Shown: positions 1 to 5,845 of the stretch, in pieces
Numbering within the stretch: the stretch's first letter is position 1
Layout: each line of letters starts with the position of its first letter
From: CAYNYM01 sp049366815
GTDB taxonomy: Bacteria > Desulfobacterota > DSM-4660 > Desulfatiglandales > HGW-15
NCBI GenBank assembly: GCA_049366815.1
Contig: JBMNCO010000162.1
Coordinates: 1 to 9,951 of the forward strand
DNA: 9,951 nucleotides
Direction: 5' to 3'
Program-made: the position numbers and the translations under genes
Notes under the pieces: model-generated
Database searches by the model: none
What the model saw: the letters and a program-made list of their open reading frames with translations, nothing else
What the model was told of the DNA's origin: nothing

Positions 1-78
1 CATTTCCGGATGTGCATCAGCCGATTCAAACGCTCTGAGTTTCCTATGATCACGCGTGTTGTCTTCTTCCGACACCTC

Positions 79-101
79 ACAGCCTAAATGTCTACAGCCT
101 A
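79..101. repeat. 8-bp direct repeat, 15-bp period
   Basis: ACAGCCTA occurs at 79-86 and again at 94-101, so the two copies start 15 bp apart. Two short copies at this spacing could be a protein-binding pair or chance. No gene with a clear start lies directly beside it. Confidence 0.4.
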
Positions 102-113
102 TCCAGCTGAGTA

Positions 114-153
114 GTTACAAAAAAAACAAAATATCACTGTTTGTTTTTTGTAC
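114..153. repeat. A/T-rich imperfect inverted repeat
   Basis: The left arm at 114-130 (GT, TAC, an A8 run, then CAAA) pairs with the right arm at 140-153 (TTTG, T6, GTAC). One unpaired T and two extra A bases sit in the left arm, and the loop is about 9 nt. It could end transcription of a gene lying off the left edge, or be an extruding A/T element. A classic GC-rich terminator stem is absent, so the terminator reading is weak. Confidence 0.4.
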
Positions 154-215
154 CAAGGCATTTATGGGGCCGGAATTCACTATCAGCTTTGTGCCAACAG
201 ATGCAAACAGGGCAA

Positions 216-240
216 CCTGGTGTGTCTCTGCCCACACCGG
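216..240. repeat. GC-rich stem-loop
   Basis: GGTGTG at 219-224 pairs with CACACC at 233-238. CC at 216-217 can extend the stem with GG at 239-240 if T218 bulges out. The loop is 8 nt. No U run follows on either strand, so it is not a standard intrinsic terminator. Confidence 0.35.
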
Positions 241-256
241 CAAGGGATGAGATGCA

Positions 257-331
257 AGGCGCCCTGGAGAGACGACTGAGCCCTATGAGCGACACGTCTC
301 TGATGATGCCTGGATGGAAGATTTGGAGACG
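257..331 (+). promoter_or_regulatory. Possible leader RNA with alternative pairing
   Basis: CGTCTCT at 295-301 is a perfect complement of AGAGACG at 268-274. This stem can be extended across an internal loop by AGGC at 257-260 pairing with GCCT at 308-311. The same 295-300 segment is also complementary to GAGACG at 326-331. The two pairings exclude each other, as in attenuators and riboswitch expression platforms. No U-rich terminator follows and no known riboswitch consensus was recognised. If the operon promoter lies at about 342-370, this stretch would be upstream of the transcript and only a DNA feature. Confidence 0.25.
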
Positions 332-341
332 GGATCACGCC

Positions 342-370
342 TTGACAAATCCCCCGGCCGGTGTTAACAG
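342..370 (+). promoter_or_regulatory. Candidate sigma-70 promoter of the kinase operon
   Basis: A perfect -35 hexamer TTGACA lies at 342-347. With a 17-bp spacer the -10 position holds TAACAG (365-370), a poor match to TATAAT. The spacer contains the perfect palindrome CCGGCCGG (354-361), and GTTAAC (363-368) overlaps the -10. Transcription starting near 377 would give a leader of about 50 nt before the kinase start codon. The weak -10 with a palindrome in the spacer would suit an activated or repressed promoter, but the whole call is inferential. Confidence 0.3.
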
Positions 371-428
371 ATAGCGGTTCTGGAGAGATACGGAAACCTG
401 AGCAGAGACCACCCACAGAATCCCGGCC

Positions 429-1073
429 ATGCATCATTACATCGTCATTGAAGGCCCTTTGGGCGTTGGAAAGACCAGTCTGGCCCTCAAATTGGCCGAA
501 AGGCTGAATGCCCAGACCCTGATCGAGGATATGGAAGAAAATCCTTTTCTTGAGGATTTTTATCAGGACCCCAAAAAATACGCCTTCCAGACCCAGGTCT
601 TCTTTCTTCTCAGACGATACAAGCAGGCTACGGAAATGTCCCAGATCGGCCTCTTCAAGCGGGCTATGATTTCCGACTATCTCTTTGACAAGGACAGAAT
701 TTTTGCCCGGGCGACCCTTAATGACAATGAATTCTGGCTCTACGATCAGATTTATCAGATATTAAAGAAAAGGATCACGACCCCGGATCTCGTCATCTTT
801 CTACAGGCCAAGACAGAGGTGCTGAGGGAGAGGATCAGGAAACGCGACCGAAGATACGAAAGATCCATCAGCCTGAAGTACCTGGACAGTATCAACCAGG
901 CCTTTAACGACTTTTTCTTTCATTTTTCCGATTGCCCCCTGCTGGTCGTGAACGCATCACAGATCGACTTTGTTCACGTCTCGAAGGATTTTGAAGACCT
1001 CGTCGAACAGATAAGTAAGATGAAATCGGGGACCCAGTATTACGTCCCCATGGGCACCGGAGAAAGACTATAG
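429..1073 (+). CDS. Deoxynucleoside kinase family protein (P-loop, dNK/dAK-type)
   Basis: A predicted cytoplasmic kinase of 214 residues that transfers a phosphate from ATP to the 5' hydroxyl of a (deoxy)nucleoside in salvage. Visible motifs are the Walker A loop GPLGVGKT (residues 9-16, Lys15), the substrate-side segment EENPFLEDFY (36-45), DYLFDKDRIFA (83-93) at the place of the D/ERS motif of other family members, and an Arg-rich lid RERIRKRDRRYER (133-145). The length suits the bacterial dCK/dGK-like family (about 200-230). The start is forced: an in-frame TGA lies at 399-401 and no other ATG, GTG or TTG follows before 429. No Shine-Dalgarno sequence precedes it, which is unusual next to the strong sites of its neighbours. 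It is the first gene of the operon, with panC 22 bp downstream. The true substrate (deoxyadenosine, deoxyguanosine or adenosine) cannot be read from the sequence. Confidence 0.88.
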   Translation: MHHYIVIEGPLGVGKTSLALKLAERLNAQTLIEDMEENPFLEDFYQDPKKYAFQTQVFFLLRRYKQATEMSQIGLFKRAMISDYLFDKDRIFARATLNDNEFWLYDQIYQILKKRITTPDLVIFLQAKTEVLRERIRKRDRRYERSISLKYLDSINQAFNDFFFHFSDCPLLVVNASQIDFVHVSKDFEDLVEQISKMKSGTQYYVPMGTGERL

Positions 1074-1095
1074 CAGAAGGCAAAAGGGGATTTTT

Positions 1096-1950
1096 ATGGA
1101 AATCATTGAAACGGTTGAAGACATGCAGGCCAGGGCCGAAGAACTCAGGCTGGCAGGAAAGGTCCTTGCACTCGTTCCGACCATGGGCTTTCTGCACGAG
1201 GGACATCTCGAATTGATGAGGGTCGGGAGAAAACAGGCAGATATCCTCATGATCAGCATCTTTGTCAACCCCACACAATTCGGTCCCAATGAAGATTACG
1301 AAAAGTATCCCCGCGACACGGAAGGGGATCTAGCAAAGGCCCGTTCGGTCGGTGTCGACATCGTGTATTTTCCCAATGCCGGGGAAATGTACCCGGAAGG
1401 GCATCAGACGAATGTCTCTGTTCAAAAGGTCACAAGGCATCTCTGTGGTCTGTCGCGGCCCGGGCATTTCGACGGCGTGACAACGGTTGTGGCGAAACTC
1501 TTTAACGCCACAAAACCCCACCTGGCCATCTTCGGCCAAAAGGACTATCAGCAATTGACCGTCATCAGCCGTATGGTGCAGGACCTCAACATGGACATTC
1601 AGATCGTGGGTATCCCGACCGTGAGGGAACCCGACGGCCTGGCCATGAGCTCCCGTAATAGTTATTTGAACCCGGAAGAGAGAAAATCAGCCCTTTGCCT
1701 CAGGAAATCCCTGGACCTGGCCGAAGCGTTGTTCAGGCAGGGGGAAACAAACGCCGAAACCATCAGGAAATCCATTGAAGAACTCGTCATGAGTCATCCC
1801 CACACCAGAATCGACTATATCAATATCTGCGATCCCATAACCCTGGAGGATATCGAGACCCTGGAAGGCGAAACCCTTCTGGCCCTTGCGGTCATGGTCG
1901 GGAAGACCAGACTCATCGACAACGCCGTGATCGGCAGGGACAGGGGTTAA
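1096..1950 (+). CDS. panC: Pantoate--beta-alanine ligase (pantothenate synthetase)
   Basis: Joins pantoate and beta-alanine using ATP, through a pantoyl-adenylate, to make pantothenate for coenzyme A in the cytoplasm. The 284 residues match the usual length of about 280. Family motifs are all present: PTMGFLHEGH (28-37) with the HxGH nucleotide-binding signature, FVNPTQFGPNEDYEKYPR (56-73), GLSRPGHFDGV (118-128), FGQKDYQQL (146-154), and the KMSKS-like segment REPDGLAMSSRN (177-188). The C-terminal substrate-lid domain follows. An AAAGGGGA ribosome binding site lies 6-10 bases before the ATG. It sits between the kinase gene (22 bp) and metK (46 bp), so the genes are probably co-transcribed. 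No panB or panD is in this window. Confidence 0.97.
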   Translation: MEIIETVEDMQARAEELRLAGKVLALVPTMGFLHEGHLELMRVGRKQADILMISIFVNPTQFGPNEDYEKYPRDTEGDLAKARSVGVDIVYFPNAGEMYPEGHQTNVSVQKVTRHLCGLSRPGHFDGVTTVVAKLFNATKPHLAIFGQKDYQQLTVISRMVQDLNMDIQIVGIPTVREPDGLAMSSRNSYLNPEERKSALCLRKSLDLAEALFRQGETNAETIRKSIEELVMSHPHTRIDYINICDPITLEDIETLEGETLLALAVMVGKTRLIDNAVIGRDRG

Positions 1951-1986
1951 CAAAAGGACCCCACACGGCAGGCGCTGTCACTGAAA

Positions 1987-1990
1987 GGAG
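1987..1990 (+). promoter_or_regulatory. Strong ribosome binding site of metK
   Basis: AAAGGAG (GGAG at 1987-1990) lies 6 bases before the ATG at 1997 and fixes that start. It contrasts with the missing site of the first gene in the operon, so metK is probably translated far more efficiently. Confidence 0.8.
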
Positions 1991-1996
1991 AAAACC

Positions 1997-3163
1997 ATGT
2001 CATCATCAAGAAGCTTCCTGTTTACTTCCGAATCCGTCACCGAAGGCCATCCGGACAAGGTGGCCGATCAGATATCCGATCACGTCCTTGACGAGATCAT
2101 AGAAAGGGACCCCAAAGGCCGCGTGGCCTGTGAAACCATGGTCACGACCGGAATGGCCATTGTCGCGGGTGAGATTACCACGAGTGCCTATGTGGACATA
2201 CCGGATATCGTCAGATCGACCATCAAGGACATAGGCTACCATAACTCCTCCATGGGGTTCGACTGGGAGACCTGCGCCGTGCTGACCACGATCGACAAAC
2301 AGTCACCGGACATCGCCGTCGGCGTGAACGGGGCCGGGCTTTTCAAAGAGCAGGGGGCCGGAGATCAGGGGCTCATGTTCGGGTACGCCTGCACCGACAC
2401 CCCCACCTTCATGCCCATGCCCATCTTCCTGGCCCATGGACTGACCAGGAGGCTGGCGCATGTCCGAAAATCCGGCAAGTTGCCCTGGTTGAGGCCGGAC
2501 GGCAAATCCCAGGTCACCGTGGAATACGTCGACAAGAAGCCCGTCAGGGTCCACACGGTCGTCATTGCGGCGCAACACGATCCAGACGTGGATTACGACA
2601 CCCTGAGGGAGGCCATCGTCGAGGAGGTCATCAAGAAGGTCGTTGCGCACGAAATGCTGGACCAGGACACCCAATTCTTTGTCAACACCACAGGACGGTT
2701 CGTGGTCGGGGGCCCTTTGGGTGACTGCGGGTTGACCGGCCGAAAGATCATCATGGATACCTACGGCGGGTTCGGTTATCACGGGGGCGGGGCCTTTTCC
2801 GGCAAAGACCCCAGCAAGGTGGACAGAAGTTCCTCCTACATGTGCCGTTACATCGCCAAGAACATGGTCAAGGCGGGGTTGGCCGAAAAATGCGAAATCC
2901 AGGTCGCCTATACCATTGGGCGTGCGGAGCCCGTCTCTGTTTTGGTCCGGGATTATGGGACCGGAATCCTACCCAGCCGGGACTTGACCGAGATCGTCAA
3001 AAAGACATTTGACCTCCGTCCCTCTGCGGTCATCGAGAGGCTCGATCTCCTCAGACCCATATACACAAAAACGACGAATTACGGTCACTTCGGTCGGGAA
3101 CTCCCCGAGTTCACCTGGGAGAAGACGGACGCCGTGGACGAAATAAAGAAGGCCGTACAATAA
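1997..3163 (+). CDS. metK: S-adenosylmethionine synthetase
   Basis: Makes S-adenosylmethionine from methionine and ATP, releasing phosphate and pyrophosphate; normally a cytoplasmic tetramer. The 388 residues match the bacterial MetK length of about 385-395. Visible features are the N-terminal TSESVTEGHPDK segment (10-21, with the ATP-binding His and a catalytic Asp), the first family signature GAGDQGLMFGYA (120-131) and the Gly-rich phosphate loop GGGAFSGKDPSKVDRS (263-278). It is the bacterial type, not the divergent archaeal MAT. It lies between panC (46 bp) and ahcY (30 bp). No SAM-responsive riboswitch is recognisable in the 46-bp gap before it, so any SAM control must act at the operon promoter or elsewhere. 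Confidence 0.98.
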   Translation: MSSSRSFLFTSESVTEGHPDKVADQISDHVLDEIIERDPKGRVACETMVTTGMAIVAGEITTSAYVDIPDIVRSTIKDIGYHNSSMGFDWETCAVLTTIDKQSPDIAVGVNGAGLFKEQGAGDQGLMFGYACTDTPTFMPMPIFLAHGLTRRLAHVRKSGKLPWLRPDGKSQVTVEYVDKKPVRVHTVVIAAQHDPDVDYDTLREAIVEEVIKKVVAHEMLDQDTQFFVNTTGRFVVGGPLGDCGLTGRKIIMDTYGGFGYHGGGAFSGKDPSKVDRSSSYMCRYIAKNMVKAGLAEKCEIQVAYTIGRAEPVSVLVRDYGTGILPSRDLTEIVKKTFDLRPSAVIERLDLLRPIYTKTTNYGHFGRELPEFTWEKTDAVDEIKKAVQ

Positions 3164-3193
3164 CAGAGACCGACAGGGGGAAAGGATATTCCA

Positions 3194-4519
3194 ATGGACT
3201 ACGACATCAAGGACATAAATCTGGCCGGGAAGGGCCGACTGAGAATCGAATGGGCGGCCATGAGCATGCCTGTACTGGGCAAGATCATGGAGCGCTTTGA
3301 AACCGAAAAACCCCTTAAGGGGGTGCGCCTGTCGGCCTGTCTTCACATCACGACGGAGACCGCCTCCCTGGCCAGGACCCTCAAGGCGGGCGGCGCTGAG
3401 GTGGTGCTCTGCGCATCCAACCCCCTGTCAACCCAGGACGATGTGGCCGCCTCCCTGGTGGCTGACGACGAGATCCCCGTCTTTGCCATCAAGGGGGAGG
3501 ACAACGCCACCTATTACGACCATATCCTATCCGCCCTCAAGCACAGGCCTCATCTCACCATGGACGACGGCGCCGACCTGGTGAGTTCTCTCCATTTCAT
3601 CGCCCTCAACAAATGGGGTGAGATGAATCAGGGCATCAGCGACTGGGCCCGAAATCTGTCCGCAAAGGACAGAGAGGCCCTTCTCTCAGGCGTTCTTGGG
3701 GGGACAGAGGAGACGACAACGGGCGTCATCCGCCTGAGGAGCATGGAAAAGGATGGGGTCCTCCAGTTTCCCATTGTGGCCGTGAACGATGCCGACACCA
3801 AACATCTCTTCGACAACCGCTATGGAACGGGGCAGAGCACCCTCGACGGAATTATCCGGGCCACCAACCGTCTCTTGGCCGGCAGCACCTTCGTGGTCAG
3901 CGGCTACGGCTGGTGTGGCAGGGGCGTGGCCAACCGCGCCAAGGGCCACGGCGCCCATGTCATCATCTGCGAAGTGGATCCCCTTCGGGCCCTTGAGGCC
4001 GTGATGGACGGATTCAAGGTCATGCCCATCGCCGAGGCCGCCCCCCAGGGTGATTTTTTCTGCACCCTGACGGGGGATATCAATGTGATCCGGAAAGAGC
4101 ATTTTCTGGCCATGAAGGATGGAGCCATTGTCAGCAATTCCGGCCATTTTGACGTTGAACTGGAACTGCCCGGCCTGGAAGAGGTCTCCAGCTCACGACG
4201 GGTGATCAGAGAATTCACGGAAGAATTCACCATGAAAAACGGCCGCAGGGTCTATATCCTTGGAGAGGGCCGACTGATCAATCTGGCCGCCGCAGAGGGC
4301 CACCCCTCCAGTGTCATGGACATGAGCTTTGCCAATCAGGCCCTTTGCGCCGAATACATGAGCCGGGAGCACCAAGACCTGACCAAAAAGGTCTATCCGG
4401 TCCCGCGTTACATTGACGAGCAGATCGCCAGGCTGAAACTGGATGCCATGGGCGTAAAGATCGACGTGCTGACACCCGAACAGGAAAGGTATCTCTCCTC
4501 CTGGGAAATGGGGACATAG
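3194..4519 (+). CDS. ahcY: Adenosylhomocysteinase, short archaeal/thermophile-like type
   Basis: Reversibly hydrolyses S-adenosylhomocysteine to homocysteine and adenosine with tightly bound NAD, relieving product inhibition of methyltransferases. The 441 residues include CLHITTETA (49-57), SNPLSTQDDVAAS (75-87), EETTTG (172-177), the catalytic region KHLFDNRYGTGQS (203-215, Lys203 and Asp207), the NAD-binding GYGWCGRG (237-244) with Glu260 at the end of the next strand, and NSGHFDVE (315-322). YGTGQS replaces the YGCRES of the long eukaryote/proteobacterial enzymes, and the C-terminus ends at SSWEMGT without their KPxxYRY tail. Both traits fit the short class of archaea and thermophiles. Some archaeal members prefer S-inosylhomocysteine, so the substrate should not be taken as certain. 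It is the last gene of the operon; a GGGGGAAAGGA ribosome binding region precedes it. Confidence 0.94.
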   Translation: MDYDIKDINLAGKGRLRIEWAAMSMPVLGKIMERFETEKPLKGVRLSACLHITTETASLARTLKAGGAEVVLCASNPLSTQDDVAASLVADDEIPVFAIKGEDNATYYDHILSALKHRPHLTMDDGADLVSSLHFIALNKWGEMNQGISDWARNLSAKDREALLSGVLGGTEETTTGVIRLRSMEKDGVLQFPIVAVNDADTKHLFDNRYGTGQSTLDGIIRATNRLLAGSTFVVSGYGWCGRGVANRAKGHGAHVIICEVDPLRALEAVMDGFKVMPIAEAAPQGDFFCTLTGDINVIRKEHFLAMKDGAIVSNSGHFDVELELPGLEEVSSSRRVIREFTEEFTMKNGRRVYILGEGRLINLAAAEGHPSSVMDMSFANQALCAEYMSREHQDLTKKVYPVPRYIDEQIARLKLDAMGVKIDVLTPEQERYLSSWEMGT

Positions 4520-4602
4520 AGCGCGATGGCCTGTTCTGAAACCGGATGAAAATGGACACCAAGCGTCGCCAGGACGGCCGCGGGCCGCTCAGGATGATAC
4601 GC
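4520..4602. other. Convergent intergenic gap without a clear terminator
   Basis: 83 bp separate the ends of the convergent ahcY and the uncharacterised minus-strand gene. A 5-bp GC stem, CGGCC at 4575-4579 and GGCCG at 4583-4587 with loop GCG, is the only hairpin noticed. Neither strand has a proper U run directly after it, so a standard bidirectional terminator is not supported. Confidence 0.4.
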
Positions 4603-5655
4603 CTAAATTAAAAACGGCGCGATGCCCCCCTCAAACTGGTCAATCAATGCGTCTTTTGCCATGTCAAGATATTTCAGGCTTCTTTTCTTCTTCACCCGGA
4701 TATCCAGTTTTTCAGTAAAGGTTTGAAGCAGGGCAAACAGTAATTCGTTTTGCACGGAGATCTCCCTCGGACGATATCCCAGTTCTTTCAGATGCCAAAC
4801 CATCATCAAGGGGATTTGCCCCCGCATGGCATCAAGATCCGGATCGGCCGTCATGGGTTCGAATCCAAGGATATTTCCGGTCCGGCCGTGCACAAGCAGA
4901 AGCAGATAGGCACAGGCCGGGCGCTCCCCTTTGGCCCCTATCGATGCCGGGATCATAAATAAATCCAGCTCGATTTCATCCTTTTTCAGCGGCATCTCAT
5001 GGAGGCCGCCCAGTGCTTCAGGATCCATATCGATCCTAAGAGATCTTGACCCCGGAATGGGCGGCTTCAAGATCTGTTCCTCCCAGCGTAACCCTTGCAC
5101 CCGGCCCTTCGGAACACGAAGGAGATAACTATCACGATCAGCCTGTTCCAGCTTGCCCGGCTCTTCCCTCACCATCAGGGCCACTTCACAGGCCTGCTCC
5201 AGGGCATGCCCCAGAAAAACCGCTTCCCTGCGATCGATCTTCCAGGGCCAATACCCCGGTCGAAAGCTCTGGAACTTCGGCCAGGCATTTCGCCCCCGAA
5301 AGCGCAGTCCCAGGTCTTTGATGATCCTGTAATCATGGGGTTCCAGGCCCTGCCGGTCCTCAAAGGAGACCTGAAGCTGCGGTGTTTCAAAAAGTAGATC
5401 AGGAGGTATCAGGCCCTCCTGTTGCTGCAGCTCCCAGAATCCGTTCAGGCCTTCCGGACCAAGATAAAGGCCCATGGCAAAATGCTCGCCCCCAGCCCCC
5501 ATAATGCTTACAAAACCGATCTCACCGCCATCCGGATTCTTGACACCGAAGATGTCCCGCTCGTTCATCCATTCCCAGGGGGCCAGCTTTTTCAGCCGCG
5601 AGGCCCCCTCAAAGAGGACCTTCCAATGGGACTGGTCAGGTTCCTCAAATTTCAT
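4603..5655 (-). CDS. Uncharacterised protein, probably DUF7309/DUF6930-like
   Basis: A 350-residue protein of unknown function. The ATG at 5655 is chosen because AAAGGAG lies 6 bases upstream of it; a longer reading from 5724 would add 23 residues with no ribosome binding site. The N-terminal part has a conserved-looking block: APWEWMNERDIFGV (25-38), DGGEIGFVSIMGAGGEHFAM (42-61) and LYLGPEGL (63-70). The middle (about 140-240) is charged and variable. The C-terminal part (about 240-350) includes RPACAYLLLLVHGRTGNILG and LGYRPREISVQNELLFALL, followed by a basic KKKRS patch. From memory this resembles bacterial proteins annotated DUF7309 (N-terminal) and DUF6930 (C-terminal). No signal peptide, membrane segment or metal-binding cysteine cluster is visible. 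It lies 190 bp downstream of, and in line with, the SWIM/SNF2 pair. Confidence 0.8.
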   Translation of the reverse strand: MKFEEPDQSHWKVLFEGASRLKKLAPWEWMNERDIFGVKNPDGGEIGFVSIMGAGGEHFAMGLYLGPEGLNGFWELQQQEGLIPPDLLFETPQLQVSFEDRQGLEPHDYRIIKDLGLRFRGRNAWPKFQSFRPGYWPWKIDRREAVFLGHALEQACEVALMVREEPGKLEQADRDSYLLRVPKGRVQGLRWEEQILKPPIPGSRSLRIDMDPEALGGLHEMPLKKDEIELDLFMIPASIGAKGERPACAYLLLLVHGRTGNILGFEPMTADPDLDAMRGQIPLMMVWHLKELGYRPREISVQNELLFALLQTFTEKLDIRVKKKRSLKYLDMAKDALIDQFEGGIAPFLI

Positions 5656-5845
5656 AGCGCTCTCCTTTCCATAATTATCCATCATCATCCACCGGCGCCC
5701 CGTTTCCAGCGGTCTTCCGGGCATCGATCATCAGTCCGGCGGGTTCCTTGGGGGCCATGGGTACAAATCAGCAGGTTTCCCGCCTTATTGACATGTCTTC
5801 AGTCAGATCACGGCATGCCCGTTTTAAAGGTCTGACCGGCTGCGG
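5656..5845. other. Gap between the SWIM gene and the uncharacterised gene
   Basis: 190 bp that hold a nested inverted repeat (5802-5836) just past the SWIM stop codon, and a long-range complement of GGCGGG (5738-5743) to CCCGCC (5779-5784). On the minus strand a 27-codon ORF (5758-5675, beginning MAPKEPAGLM) is open but lacks a ribosome binding site. AAAGGAG at 5662-5668 (minus strand) is the strong site of the downstream gene. No good minus-strand sigma-70 promoter was found, so read-through from the helicase promoter is possible. Confidence 0.45.
5802..5836. repeat. Nested inverted repeat after the SWIM gene
   Basis: GTCAGA (5802-5807) pairs with TCTGAC (5831-5836), extendable by a T-G wobble and one C-G pair. 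Inside it ACGG (5810-5813) pairs with CCGT (5819-5822) around CATGC. TTTAAA lies between the inner and outer right arms. On the minus strand this structure would begin about 10 nt after the SWIM stop codon. It could be a weak terminator, an RNA processing or stability element, or a protein site. A U tract after the stem is missing on the minus strand. Confidence 0.35.

Larger units (their letters stand above)
1..428. other. Non-coding upstream region with structured elements
   Basis: No convincing gene is visible. Open frames of 60-85 codons exist on both strands but overlap one another, have poor ribosome binding sites and show no recognisable motif. Frame 1 is open from the window edge to a TAA at 85-87 and could be the last 28 codons of an upstream gene; frame 3 is open to a TGA at 36-38. 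Neither can be decided without more sequence. The region holds an A/T-rich hairpin (114-153), an 8-bp direct repeat ACAGCCTA at 79-86 and 94-101, a stem-loop at 216-240, alternative pairing segments at 257-331 and a -35-like TTGACA at 342-347. The composition shifts from A/T-rich near 115-155 to GC-rich later. The most likely role is an intergenic spacer plus the promoter and leader of the operon that starts at 429. Confidence 0.6.

Noticed and set aside
141..437. Three overlapping small open frames in the upstream region (56-250 plus, 141-374 plus, 183-437 minus)
   Set aside because: They overlap in different frames and strands, lack ribosome binding sites and have protein sequences without motif or plausible composition.
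1951..1996. A SAM or SAH riboswitch before metK or ahcY
   Set aside because: The gaps of 46 and 30 bp are too short for SAM-I, contain no recognisable SAM-II or SAH consensus, and are mostly ribosome binding site.
2303..2782. A 159-codon minus-strand frame inside metK
   Set aside because: It lies wholly opposite well-conserved MetK codons and resembles an antisense shadow, with no recognisable domain.
4575..4587. A bidirectional intrinsic terminator between the convergent genes
   Set aside because: The stem is only 5 bp with a 3-nt loop, and no U run follows on either strand.
5675..5758. A 27-codon minus-strand ORF in the gap before the uncharacterised gene
   Set aside because: There is no ribosome binding site before its ATG and no recognisable feature; an ORF this short is expected by chance.
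5422..5835. A 137-codon plus-strand frame covering the start of the uncharacterised gene and the gap
   Set aside because: It opposes a minus-strand gene with a strong ribosome binding site and has no site or conserved motif of its own.
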